The notes below the pieces were generated by a model. The model saw nothing but the letters and a program-made list of their open reading frames with translations. It was not told where the DNA came from and searched no databases. Below, in pieces: positions 1 to 12,100 of a stretch of DNA of 64,000 nt. The stretch is from positions 38,188,373-38,252,372 of the forward strand of contig NC_087251.1 of the NCBI RefSeq assembly GCF_037042905.1, written 5' to 3'. This stretch comes from Lytechinus pictus (Eukaryota > Echinodermata > Echinoidea > Temnopleuroida > Toxopneustidae). Positions within the stretch are counted from its first letter, which is position 1. Each line of letters opens with the position of its first letter. A program made the position numbers and the translations under genes.

Positions 1-922
1 TAGAAATTGTCTTCACACGGCAGACATTAAATGACATTTCCAGTTTGGATTCAGCTGTTGCAGCCTCCTTCTATTAGCCTTGATGGTCTTGATGCGAGAT
101 AAAAAATACATCTTGCATCTTGTTTGTCTGTCTAGATGGAAGGCATTAAATAGTTCTACTGCATCTGTTGTCTGTATACATGTATGTAAGATGTCTACCA
201 TAAGTGCTTCGTTTTAGTTCACTCAAAGTTTTGCACGAAATCCTTTCCCACAATATCTGTGTTTTGAAAACTTGATTCCAAAGCATTGCATACGTACATG
301 TATCTTCTTGTGGTTTTTTTTAATGGAATGTCACTATCCATGTAACCATCTGACAAGGCATTCAGATCATAAAGGCTACATTCCGTGTCACACAGAGTGA
401 CTGGGAGGAGACTAACCATGCGTGGATAGATATTCAGAGAAGCATGCTAAGGTATCACAGGCCTAATTCATTTCCCATAGACTCGTGTGTTAAAGTGGCA
501 CTTAAAAAAAATTCATAAAAAATTAGGAAATTCCAGGGTTGAATGTTTACTACCAGTGGACAGGATATATGTCTGAGATTCCATATCTGACCAGAAAAGG
601 GTACCTCGACCGGCTCATTTTAAAAATAAATTGGCATTTATGAAGACTACACCTGACAGGATCAAATTCATCACTTGAGAGAGTAAAATGGACCTAATTC
701 TTCCGCCAGTAAAAAAATAGTTCCAAAGTAGTGATATATCTTTCCAATTTGGAAAAAGGAAGTTCAGTAGGTACCCTCCCTAGAATCAGTGTTAGATTGT
801 CAATCATATTCATTCATTTTTGTCAATCAGCAATATCAAATTTCAAAATTGAGCAATGGGTTGGCTCGAATGAATATCTTTGGCCTGCCAGTTGTAGTTA
901 GGCCCGTGTTAGTTTGCTTAAA
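1..922. other. No gene recognised; probable kinase intron 3
   Basis: I see no coding exon here on either strand. The only structure I can relate to something else in the window is the dispersed repeat at 640-905. Because the MAP4K-type gene continues off the left edge on the minus strand, this stretch is probably intronic. Confidence 0.4.
640..905. repeat. Dispersed repeat, related copy at 53757-53990
   Basis: Blocks in fixed order are shared with 53757-53990: a CCGCCA-TAAAA-ATAGTTCC block, TAGAATCAGT, and ATGGGTTGG followed by TCGAATGAATATCTT. The copies are diverged and differ by indels. The family is not identified. Confidence 0.5.
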
Positions 923-928
923 GCCTAT

Positions 929-1213
929 AATAATAATAGGCATTTATATAGTGCCATCTATCTAGAAAAATTCTTGTCCGAGGCGCATTGTTTATTTTTA
1001 TTATTATTACCCCGGCTTTAGCTCGAGCTGCCTTTCGGCGCTCAGTGCATTCAAGGAATTAATCCTGCCAGGTACCCATTCACCTCACATGGGTTAAGAG
1101 CAGCACAATGTAGATAAATTTCTTGCCGAAGGAAATTACGCCATGGCTGGGATTCAAACCTACAACCCTGTTTCAAAGTCAGAAGACTAATCCACTGGGC
1201 CACAACGCTCCAC
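929..1213 (-). mobile_element. tRNA-derived SINE with 8-bp target duplication
   Basis: Read on the minus strand, the head is tRNA-like: an A-box-like TGGCCCAGTGGATTAGTC and a B-box-like GGTTTGAATCC about 45 bases later. The body contains GGTGAATGGGTACCTGGCAG and GCGCCTCGGAC, and the tail ends in ATTATTATT. The direct repeat AAGCCTAT flanks it at 921-928 and 1214-1221, as expected for a retroposed SINE. The style matches tRNA-type sea urchin SINEs such as the SURF1 group, though the family name is inferred. Confidence 0.82.
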
Positions 1214-1221
1214 AAGCCTAT

Positions 1222-2395
1222 CCCAACCCTTCACTAAACTTTACAGAGAAAAGCTTTCTGTATGCAGGCTACAGTCCCTGCCAATGGCTTGTGTACAGAA
1301 GGTATCAGCACATTTAGTTGCACGAGTCTTGTGTGAAGACAAACGTGTTGGTAACATTGTCAAGTGGGTCTGTGCCAGCAGACTATCTGAATCTGAATGC
1401 AGCCTTTTGGATTTTGAGGACAACCCTGCAAGATGTATAACACAGTGGGGTGACTGTGGTCACAGTGTTACCAAAGTGGGTTCAGTGTGTTCACACAGTG
1501 GAATATGTGAAGAAATGATTCACAATGTTCAAATGTTCAAATCAACAGTGTGAAGATGATTTCACAGCAGGCAAATAATTTTTTTTCTTTCTTTTCCGGG
1601 GCTACTTTTCACAACTGATTGCCTATTAAATCTGCAAAACATTGGATAAGCTTTAACATTACAGTGAAATGGAGAATTTGAGAGGCTTTCTTTTAATTTT
1701 CTGGGGCTCTTTTGATCATTTCCCTGTGTAATTTTTCCTGGTTTCAGTGTTCCAGAATGTGATAAACCATGGGACAATGTAGTCTTTCATTCGATTCCGG
1801 CAGGGAATTTACTGGAATACATGTAGACCCTATTTGCACTGTTTCAAGCAACCAGAATGTTGTGAGGATATGCATGCCGAGTGGCTCTTCGAAATTGGGC
1901 AGCAACAACATGTGAACATGAGTCTGAATCAGCTCTTCGCTAAAGGCTCCTTCGCTATAAACAAACACATCAAGTTTGGGCTGCTTATTCTATATCTAAG
2001 TGATCGGCTAATCCACGGATCCTACTTAACACCCCATAGACATGGACTTCGATCTTAAAACCACTTTCAAATATCACCTTTGGGCCTCAATAATACATTT
2101 GTAATTGAATGCCATAAAACTGAAAATAATACCAACTTTTGCTTTGACATGCAGCGGCACTCAATTCAAACTTAATATGACAGATATGTGCTGTGTCTGT
2201 CTAAATCATTATTGATTTCCTATATTGGCAAATGTGACCATAGATGCATGAAATCACTTTGATTAAAGATTTCATCTGTTTAACATTGCTCACTGTCATC
2301 ACAGTTTTTAAAGTAAAGATCTGTGGTAGTATTACAACAACAAAAAACAAGGAAGTACATGTACATACACACTATGCAAGTGAACTGTAAACATA
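1222..2395. other. No gene; CACAGTG-rich tract at 1435-1560
   Basis: No exon or element is recognised apart from a degenerate run of CACAGTG/GTTCACA-type motifs at about 1435-1560, which looks like an old simple repeat. The short open frames here have no recognisable family. Confidence 0.4.
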
Positions 2396-2836
2396 GGCCC
2401 GAATTCACAAAGGTGGTTTTGAAAACCCACGGTTGAATCCATGGTTTATGCAGATTTCCTGTATAAATTACGCTTAATTTAGCGCGTATCAGGCTAAAGG
2501 TATCAGGTATAAAAAATTCCAATATTGATGCGCGCTTTTGTCACATTTCGCCAAATTGACGCCTGTTACCATGGTTAGATACGCTATTTTAATCATGAGT
2601 CTACTGTTTGAAGAGTGGACTCATGAATAAAAACAATGGACTCATAAATAAAATAGCGTGGATAACCACGGCAACAGGCGTCATTTGGCGCACTGTGACA
2701 AAAGCGCGCATCATCATTGGACATCTTTTATACACGCGCCCAATACGCGCTAAATTAAGCGTAATTTATACAGGAAATCTGCATAAACCATGGACTCAAC
2801 CGTGGGTTTTCAAAACCACCCTTGTGAATTCGGGCC
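2396..2836. mobile_element. Hairpin MITE (Harbinger-like termini)
   Basis: The 441-bp sequence folds back on itself. It begins GGCCCGAATTCACAAAGG and ends in the near-exact reverse complement ending GTGAATTCGGGCC. The arms run about 200 bp each, including the ACCCACGG and TTAATTTAGCGCG blocks. Flanking bases ATA/ATA are compatible with a 3-bp duplication, and the GGCCCG terminus is reminiscent of PIF/Harbinger. It has no coding capacity. Confidence 0.78.
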
Positions 2837-2856
2837 ATATAGGTTTGTACATGGAT

Positions 2857-3934
2857 TAGTGCTGTTGTCGATAGGCCTCATATCGACATTGATGTCGACA
2901 TACGAAGGATTTTCAATGTTTCCGACATGTCGACATGCACGCACCCACATCTACATGTAAACATAAAATAAAAAGGGGTATAACCTAAAGTCACGAGTGT
3001 AAAGCTTAGCTGAAAAGTTAGAAGCATTTATCCACAGTAATTGGCGCGATTAAAAGGTTTATTCAGCATAGCAGCGCATTAAATGAAAAAAGAATACCTG
3101 CAAGCTTCGCGGCAGCAGAAATACGTCAGTGCGGGGCCGGCCTGCCCGATCGAACCGCCCTCGATACCAACGATCGCTCTAGATCTATATCTAGCGCTAT
3201 AGCGAGCGTAGCGTAGTAGCATTCCTGTACCCATCCACGGAAATATGTACCCATCGCTATTCACCGTGCTTGATAATACGTTGCTCCTCGAATGCATTAC
3301 TTTTCACATAAACGTGAGCAGCAGCGAACATGTGTTTTTGTCAAAGTTGTGACCTCCGCAATTGAGCGCTTACTTCATATCACGAAGTCACACAAAACTT
3401 CCCTTCCTTCGTTCGGAGATCGTTGCACGGATCGCCGCGGAAGTGATACTGAAATTATCGGTCGATTTTCATTATTTTTTATTGTCAATTTGAGGAGCTT
3501 GCGTTTGCAGCACATGTGTACCAGCTTATAATACGCAATGATCACTGTTGTAATTGGTGATTCTCAAATTGGCTCCGAGTGTTATTGTGCAATGCTTTCG
3601 AGACCGGATCGTGGTACAAAAACTTGATTCCCCAGAAAAAAATGTGGATTAATCGGTGATTTTGGAAGTGAATTCACTCTAGCTTAGTGAAAATGTTTCC
3701 CGAACTGAGCCTGTATTATATGTAGATCTAGATCTAGTGTGGGGATATCACTCGTGTCAAGGTAAATACATTTGATTGAGAGTGTTATGTTCCACGATCG
3801 AATGATTTTTTTTATGTTAGGGAGCCTAGGCTAAATTACAGTCCCTTTTTCATGTCGACATCGACATTGTCGATGTCGGGATTAATTTTTAAGCGACATG
3901 TCGACATGGATTTTTGTTTCCGACAACAGCACTA
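2857..3934. mobile_element. Non-autonomous hAT-like element with 8-bp TSD
   Basis: The ends are TAGTGCTGTTGTCG and the reverse complement CGACAACAGCACTA. The exact 8-bp direct repeat ACATGGAT flanks it at 2849-2856 and 3935-3942. Just inside both ends are clusters of TGTCGACAT palindromes. An 8-bp duplication with TAGTG-type termini is characteristic of hAT transposons. The 1,078-bp body has no transposase frame. Confidence 0.87.
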
Positions 3935-3942
3935 ACATGGAT

Positions 3943-4462
3943 CAATGTGGAATAACTTGTACACAGAATACAATACATTTCAATGAGGCAAAACATGATG
4001 AAAACACTGACTGGCATCTCACTTTATAATAAAAACCAAAAAGGTAATAAATCTGGTACATGTATTATAAATGTAATGTTTCTGTTTCTTTCGCTTGATT
4101 TTCCCCTTCTTTATTTATTTTTATTTTTCAATTCATTATAAAAGGGACTGATATACGTTGGATCAATTATTTTTCTGAGATGTTCTTCCAATGACTTTGT
4201 ACATGGATATTACAAATGAAACCCAACATGCAATCATAAAAGAATGATGCAGAAAGAAACAGGTCAGTGCATTATCTATTCTCTTTCTCTTTCCTCCTAC
4301 AAGCCTGGTTTCCCGCCTTCTGAAGAGTCGGCTGGCTTTTTCTTCCTCCTTCGTAAATATCTGTCTTCTGCATTTATACTTAGGTATCATCATGCAACAA
4401 CTCTGCAGTGACTCCACAGCAACTACAGTATATTTACTTGAAAGTTTGTCTGAATCTGAATT
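3943..4462. other. No gene recognised
   Basis: AT-rich sequence with a T-rich stretch near 4085-4135. I see no exon and no repeat that I can match elsewhere in the window. Confidence 0.35.
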
Positions 4463-4663
4463 TCAATTTAACCAGGGATCTTGTGAGATTTTAAAGGTGC
4501 TACAAGAAGAAATATTACTGATATCTTGTGGAACTTTATTCCATAGGAATGACCAAGTATATTGAAATGATCGACCCCCCCCCCCCCCCATTATGAGATT
4601 GTGGTATTGCGAGTCACTCTCAACTAGAACCCATTTAGCTCTTTCTCTCATTCTCTCTATCAC
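4463..4663 (-). pseudogene. LINE reverse transcriptase C-terminal scrap
   Basis: The minus strand encodes a segment with FLWNKVPQDISNISSCSTFK, the WN-x-LP...S-x-FK pattern seen at the C-terminal end of many LINE (jockey/CR1-like) reverse transcriptases. A run of 15 C at 4575-4589 sits upstream of it in reading direction, so the frame there is unreliable. No other LINE domain is attached. A chance resemblance cannot be excluded. Confidence 0.5.
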
Positions 4664-4876
4664 AATTTAATATGAACTATGACCTCAGGGCAGTCTGTTT
4701 ATTGCTAACTGTATTCCTCGTCTCCAACAAAGAAAAGGTTTAACAAACCATCCCTTCATTAATGTCCCTTAGGGTACCATATCACTGGAGAATTTGCAAT
4801 GGGAGACCCAAGTCCAACAAACGCAATTTATATACTGGTGCACATAACCCTGCGTTCAGATCAATAGGGCCGTCTG

Positions 4877-5255
4877 CACCAGCCCGAGTTTTCAAATTAG
4901 CACGCTATTTCTGATCCAGCAAATTATCCCGATCTGAACAATCTTAAGATTATTTATAATGGAGACGCAATTATCGTGCTAGTTTGCTGGATTAAACTCG
5001 AGATTGCGATCCCAAGTCAACATGGGATTATTTGCAAAATAGCGTGCTATTTTACAAATTATCCCGCTAATTCACAGGTGCAGACGCACTCGGGATTATT
5101 TATTCACGGCGTCAGACCATAATGCATCGATGCCTCGCTCGAGCAGGAATCGTTCTTCTTGCGATGGTGGGGAAAGGGTTTCTTGAATCTCAAGATTAAT
5201 CGCAAAGAGGGCCGATCGGGCTAAAATCTCGAGATTGAGCAAACTCGGGATGGTG
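4877..5255 (+). mobile_element. MITE, CTCGAGATT family, copy 1
   Basis: The ends are inverted: CACCAGCCCGAGTTT on the left and AAACTCGGGATGGTG on the right. The interior carries repeated CTCGAGATT, GATCGGGC and AAATAGCGTGCTATTT palindromes. A second copy lies in opposite orientation at 8419-8711 and shares the blocks around GCCGTGAATAAATAATCC, GCTCGAGCA and GATCGGGCTAAAATCTCGAG. Confidence 0.7.
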
Positions 5256-5489
5256 AAGCACCACCTAATGTGTGAGGGGGAAGGGGACCGTCTTTCCAAG
5301 GGAGTGTTTCATGAAGAGTTTTGTCAATGATTTTCGAAGACAGATGATAGAGGCAACTAAAAATCCTTGCATCTGATTGGCTCAGAGCAAATTTGTTAGT
5401 GACAATCACTAACATGATTATTTATGTAACACTCTCCTGATCTTAGAGAGATGGGAATTGTGATCAAAGGGTGTTTGGCAGCACTGACT

Positions 5490-5937
5490 CTTACCTGTGG
5501 TTCTGAATCTTGCCTTGCAATCAGAGGGTTGTGGGTTTGGTAACACGGCATTTGCTCCTGCGACTTCTGGTCCGGGCTTAATTTCGTATAAGATGTAGGG
5601 TTGGGTTGCAATTGGGTTTAATGTTAGGTTTAGGGTAGGGTATAGTGTTAAACCCAGGGTTAAAGTTGGTCATTCGATGTGTGTGTGGAATATAGAGCGG
5701 AGCAATTGTCGCCTGAGCAAATGTCATGGAACCGTGTGTCACAGCATTAATTTACTTCAGCAAGATATTCATCCACATTATGTTGCACTCGACCCAGGTG
5801 AGTTAAATGGGTACCAGCAGGAAGGAAATCCTCAAGAAGTTGTGAGCATCAGGATCGGTTGCCTTTCTGCCTTGCTTGACTCTATAGTAGCCGGACTAAT
5901 ATAGGAGCGCCTGTATGCGCAATATAAATACCCTATG
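5490..5937 (+). mobile_element. tRNA-derived SINE interrupted at its B box
   Basis: The left part matches a SINE head (GTGGTTCTGAATC, then CAGAGGGTTGTGGGTTTG). The right part matches the body of the SINE at 929-1213 (AGGTGAGTTAAATGGGTACC, then GGAGCGCCTGTATGCGC). A 195-bp segment at 5539-5733 separates them inside the B-box region. The 3' tail ends about 10 bases from the splice donor of kinase exon 3. Confidence 0.65.
5539..5733. mobile_element. Short element with TU-like termini
   Basis: It starts GGTAACACGGCATTTGCTCC and ends GAGCAAATGTCATGGAACC, so both ends share CATTTGCTC plus GCGAC next to it. The same layout (GGT..., GACAATTGCTCC) ends the large element at 22740-28336. It lies inside a SINE. 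No clear target duplication is visible: GTGGGTTT against GTGTGTCA is weak. The interior has TTAGG/TTAGGG-like words. Probably a miniature or internally deleted relative of the larger element. Confidence 0.45.
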
Positions 5938-5947
5938 ATATACTCAC

Positions 5948-6103
5948 TGTGATAGATATCTTGTAGAGATCCACCTCCACAGTATTCCATGGCGATCCAT
6001 AGCTTCTCTCTTCTCAGATAACTCCCAAAATATCCCACAATATTTGGATGCCGACAGTCCTTCATCATCAAGATTTCTTGTTGGATGATCGTAAAATCAT
6101 CAC
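5948..6103 (-). CDS. MAP4K exon 3 (residues 54-105)
   Basis: A 156-nt exon between acceptor CTCCTCCAG and donor GTGAGTA. It encodes [19 protein letters not shown], then [16 protein letters not shown] and the hinge. The donor lies about ten bases from the tail of a SINE on the opposite strand. Confidence 0.93.
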
Positions 6104-9100
6104 CTGGAGGAGACAAAGCAGATAAAATGAGCCATGTATATTCTCTTTCAAGAGGATACAGAAAATTTCTGAGAGACACGCCCCAAACAAAAACACCAAT
6201 TTGACATTTTAACATTTAGAATTTTGGACATTTCTCAAGCGCTTTATAAATAAGGAGAGCTCTGGTAGTGGTAATGGTGAATTGAAATTTGCTATTCAAC
6301 ATACACGTGCACTCAGTGTAAAAAGCGTGACAAAATGGACTTCATTTTGGAACAGGGTAGTGGTAATGTTGAGTTAAAATCCACTGTTCAACATACATGT
6401 ACCAGGTAAGTACATGTACTCCACTTTCCTGCATGTATAGTGTTAAAAAATAAGTAAGTAAATGCGATGAAATGGACTTAATTTTGCAATAGGGCCTACA
6501 GGTGTATCTGTATTCCGTGTCCATACATATCATTAACTATTTATTTTGGTAAATTATGTCATAAATCAATGACATTATTTTCTATAATCAATGGCATGAT
6601 TTTCATTCAATGTTATTAGTAAACATGATTTTGATCAAACTTATTCAGTCAAGCTGTAATGTTTTACTACCAAAGTCTTAAGTTTTAAACAAACAAATAC
6701 AAAGTAGGCCTACATATATATATGCAGTTTATGATGTAGGTCTACATGTACATGTCCTTTCATATATTATACTGCTTTGATAGATTTTATTTTGAACAGC
6801 TACCATTAAATTCCACATGTGTATTTATAGTAATCCTTTAAAACAAATCACTGTTTAATACTTGTATTTCATTGATCAAAATATGCATGTACATGTATAT
6901 TTCAAAAACTTGGTATGTATGCTACAAAACAGATCTGTAAACACAATTCTCTGTTTACTTTTATAGACATAACACACTTTTGTAAACAATGTCTGCAATG
7001 ATAACGGTGTCATATACCATAACTCAATCTTTTCATTTCAAAATATTATCTCTGCCAATATAGCTACGTCAGTTTTCATTCCACAAATACCTCCCTGTCC
7101 TTCCCCGTGAACAATCTAATTTGCCAAAATGCTTTTCATGTGTACTTTCACCCCACTATCCCTCAATGCATCCACTCCTGCACGCAGGCATCAACGCCAA
7201 GCAGCCGAGGCCCGACTGCCCCATTAGGCCTACATGATAAAGGACCATCACTGTATTGAACACAGACACATAAATAGGTGGTGTAACATTGAATTGGCAA
7301 TGTAATGAAATGGATTTGGGCACGGGAGACAAGCTCAGCCTGCTGTCTATTCAGTAACGTTGCCCTGGCATACTTATTTCCTTCTTCCCCATCCCTCTCT
7401 CTCTCTCTACATGTAATATTCCCATGGCTGACTGCTGTAAATCTCCGCAAACATCCAAGGAATGCTCATGCGTGCAGGAGAAGAGAAAGAAACAAGCCTA
7501 CGACTTTATTACAGTATATACATGTATGACTGCCTCATGATCATTTCATTACCTTTAGCTTGCTTTTGAACAGGCTACTGTATCATGGATGGTCATATTA
7601 ATTAATATGTACATTACATGAGCTATACCAGGGAGGTGTTTCATACATGTACATGTAGGCCTACAAGCCTACATGTAAAGCTGTCTGTACATTTATATTA
7701 CACATGATGCTACGCATAACTTTATGCACGATTCTAAGCATGACTGGAACATGTTCTCTGGTGCCAAATCAGATCCGATCTTAGATTTAAATGCATCAAC
7801 ATACTGAAAAGAAGCATCTGAAGGCAATGTTTCTTACGTCAAAATTTGAACTTGCTTGGTGGAAGTCCCGGCCCAATTAAAACACTGGGGAAATTTTTGG
7901 TATCTCATTTAAATGTGTACATGTAGCACAAGAAAAGATAACCAGTTATGGTTACGGTCATAACTACTTTATGATCAGCCTTTAATACAAAATGACCCGA
8001 GGCTTAGATCTTTTCCTTGGCCAAAGAAGAGAACTTTAGTATGAATTAGACCTTATCGACAACGGTTTGAAGTTGGACAACTGGAAACCTCAGTTGCTTA
8101 AATTACAAACTGCAGGTATAGAATACATGTACATGTATTAGAACATTTTCTCTTAAAGGTCAAGTCCACCCCGAAAAATGTTGATTTGAATAGAGAAAAA
8201 TCTAGCATAACGCTAAAAATTTCATCAAAATCGGACGTAAAATAAGAAAGTTATGACATTTTAAAGTTTTGCTTTTTTTTCACAAAACAGTGATATGCAC
8301 AGTTCAGTGACATGCAAAATGAGATAGTCGATGATGTCCTTCACTCACTATTTCTTTTGTTTTTCATTGTTTGAGTTATATATTTCATTTTATACATATT
8401 TGACAATAGGCGGTGCTGCACCATCCTGAGTTCGCTCAATCTCGAGATTTTAGCCCGATCGGCCCTGATCGCGATTTATCTCGAGATTCAAGAAACCCCG
8501 TCTCCACCATCGCAAGAAGAGCAATTCCTGCTCGAGCAAGGCATCGATGCACGATGGTCTGACGCCGTGAATAAATAATCCAGAGTGCGTCTACACCTGC
8601 GAATTAGAGGGATAATTTATAAAATAGCGCGCTATTTTGCAAAATCCCAAGTTGACTTGGGATTGCAATCTCGAGATTAATCCTACGAACTAGCGCGATA
8701 ATTGCGTCTCCAAAAGATGTGCATATAACTGTTTTGTGAAATTAAGCCAAACTTTAAAATGTCGTAACTTTCTTATTTTACAACCGATTTTCATGAAATT
8801 TTCAGTACAAGGTTAACTGTTACTGTTTGTAGATCTACAGTGTACATGAAGATTTAGTAAATAAAAACCCAACTAAATGAAATTCACTGCTTAATTTTAC
8901 AAGGATGCATTCTTTACTTCACCGACGAAAAAAATCAGTGCATCCTTTGCTTCCCTAGTAAATTCAAAGTGTGATTTTGAGCTGTTACAGGAGTACAGCA
9001 GGGCACGGGCACAAGCTTTTAATTTTCTTTTAACAGTGCAGTGCAGGTTTGGAGAAGTTACCAGCTTAAAAGTTCAATGGGGAAGTTTTCACCTGTGCCT

Positions 9101-12100
9101 TCCATACTTCCCCTTTCACCACCTTTCACTGCCTTTCCCCCACTCAATGGAAAAATGTTCACTCGCGAAAAAGTGAGTAAACCGAAGGTTGCCAACATGT
9201 GGGAATATAGGCCTATATAATTATTGCTTACAAAAAAGATTTGTCACCCATGGCAAGTCGTTCTTGCTTTACCCACAATTATAATCACCATGCATAATGT
9301 ACATTGTAGATGCATATAATTTAGAACTTGAAAATTCTTGACACGTTGGATAAAATCACCTGAAATACATATACAGCAACTCTTTATAAAAAAAAGTGAC
9401 CGATTGTACTGTTGAAGAGACACTACATGTAATTATATTAATGGGATACTCCACGCTGAAAATAAAATGATTTGAACAAATTAAGAAAAATCAGAGAAAC
9501 AAAACACTGAAAATTTGATCAAAATCGGACAAGGAATAACAAAGTTATGGCATTTCAAAGATTTGCATTATTTCGGTGATACATTTCTAGGCATGTTTTC
9601 ATGAATATTCAATGAGCAAACTGATGTCATATCCCCACTTGTTCTTTTGCATTTTATTACATGAAATTAGGTTTGTTCAATTTTTTTCCTTCAAGAACCA
9701 TAAATATTGGAATAACAACTGATTATTGTGCATAAGATATTCATTTTGCTGCAACTTCTTTCATTATATGGGAGACATATCATTCACACATGTATGAAAA
9801 ATGAAACAATCATGATTTCATGTAATAACATAAGAAAAAGAAAATGGGAGATGTGACATCATCAACCCATATAATGAATATTCATGACAATGTGCATATA
9901 ACTGTTTTCACAATATATTGCTAATCTTTAAATTCAATTACTTTGTTATTTGTTATCAGATTTTGATAAAATTTTCAGCATTTTTCTCTGTTAATTTTGC
10001 TCAATTTACTTAGATATAAATATTTTCAGCCCGGAACATCCCTTTAACTTCATTTTGAGCAAGTGCCATTTTCCAGATCATCCGACCCATTTAATACGCT
10101 TTGGTCTTGATCTACATTTAATGGAGACGTGGACATTTGAGACAAACTTGCCTTGGATGTCGCAATGACCTACATGAAAGTAGAAAGGTCATATGGGCTA
10201 ATGAAACGAGCATAGTTTCAATTGAGTCTGGATACAATTTTCTAATGGAAGTGTTTTTTCCTGTTCATATCTGGAATGAGTCCTATAAAAATAGACCTCC
10301 CAACCACAACTTAAAACGAAACGAACAAGCCAATACATTGAAAATGGAGCAGAGCTTTCACTGCACCATTTGATGTCAACGGGCTGTCAGTGACTGCAGT
10401 AGTTTTATAGAGATCATAATTTCATTGTAGTTCCTGTTGGAAATTAGCAATATTACTTTCACAAGGATGCCTCGAGGCGTTCTAAATTTGTATCCAAGAC
10501 TAAATGTTCAGTCTGAATTAACAACAGGAAATTTGGAATTTAACAGCCTTATTTGATAGCAATGATACAAATCCACCATCAATTCCTGTAGATTTGCTGT
10601 TAAAGGCAGTTTATACATTTCATATACCTTAAGATTTGATTTTGTAACATTATTCAATCTCGTTGCATAATACAACTTTAATAAAATCAATTCACACATG
10701 ACTAAGAATAATATTGATTTCATAAATTCTCCTTTTACATGATAGGCCCTACAATGTAATTACCAGTATGTACATCTTCAGAACAGAAAGTTCCTGTGAA
10801 TGATCAATGATCAATATTTACTAAACAATATTATACACCTGTAGATAAATTCATCACTTCACAAAAAAATAAAATATAAGTAATGCAGGCTTATGTATGC
10901 ACTCTACAAGCAGATTAAAATTTATACGTACTTGTACTGCAAGATCTAAAATACAGTGTGTCCTACAAAAAAGGAGACCGGGATACCCAGGTCTTTTTTC
11001 TTCAAAGGCAAATTAATTATGATATTTCATTTACATAATCATGTACATGTATAATTCAATTATTCCTCTTTATTTTGATACCTTATATGAGACAAACACT
11101 TCACCCATTATTGAGCAAGACGAGTTTGAAATTTTAGTGTCGAAACCAGGTTGCGTAAAAAATTCGACATTATTGGCTCGAGATATGACGACCGTGCTTA
11201 TTCGACGATTTATGGTGAAATCCATCTCATGAAGGGGTCTCCTTTTGGGGGGGACGTACTGTATATATAGTACAATTAAATTATCAACAACTTTTGTAAG
11301 ATTAATTCAAAATCACTTTTGACCTATAGCTTGTTGTGCTATAAAGCATGAACTCTTTGACCTTTGACCTTTTAACCCCAAAATCAGAACAGATCATTAT
11401 CACTGGCATATGCCTTATTAACAAGCAAAGTTTGAATTTGATAATAAGGAAAACAATTAGCAAAATTTCTTCATGGCTGAAATCACATACACTTGGTAAA
11501 CTGTATCTGATCCGAGAGGTTTCGAATTCAATAATGATAATGGGCTATTTTCCCTTTGTTATATGGACTGTAGGATACTAAGCTGTCATGGAGGCCTGTA
11601 AATGCTGTCCTACCCCCCCCCCCCCCCCCCCGGGACAAAAAAATTGACCATAAATGCCCATTTCCCATCTTACACCAACAAAATGTGGGCCAGACATAAG
11701 GTGGCTGAAGTCCACCCAAAGCCAACCTACAAGTATTAAACTCTGGTGGGAAAGGGTAAATAACTTTTGGCCAGCCAAAATCTTGGTATATGAAAGAGGC
11801 ACATGGTAGATTTTGGCCAGCAATAACCTTCATTTACACAGGTCTACATGTACATTAGATGGGAAAGGAGTACATAAAGTGCCCAAACTACCAAGTGCAC
11901 CAGCACCCAGTCTGCATAGATTTTCTTGCACAGTGTGTACACAAGAAAACACATGAAACAACCTCACTGGTTGCTGTGTTTCCTTGGTCCCATTGGTAGA
12001 GTTCAGGACTTCCTTTTTTATTTGAGTGTTCTGTCATCTACTTTGATATACAAGGTACTATAGGAGAGCACATCCTACATGTTATGAGTGTGTGTAGGCT

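Noticed and set aside
1284..1553. 89-codon plus-strand frame
   Set aside because: Contains a CACAGTG-type degenerate simple repeat; no domain, and it overlaps probable kinase intron on the opposite strand.
5600..5665. Interstitial telomere repeat (TTAGG/TTAGGG-like words)
   Set aside because: Only a few irregular words, not a tandem TTAGGG run; it lies inside the short TU-like segment.
1..5900. Further MAP4K exons (catalytic loop, activation segment)
   Set aside because: I looked for HRDIKGANILL- and DFGVSA-like coding on the minus strand and saw none; the next exon is probably outside the window, though a short exon could be missed by eye.
11528..11833. Open frames of 101 and 81 codons on the minus strand
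   Set aside because: Both cross the poly-C tract at 11609-11632 and overlap each other in different frames; no recognisable domain.
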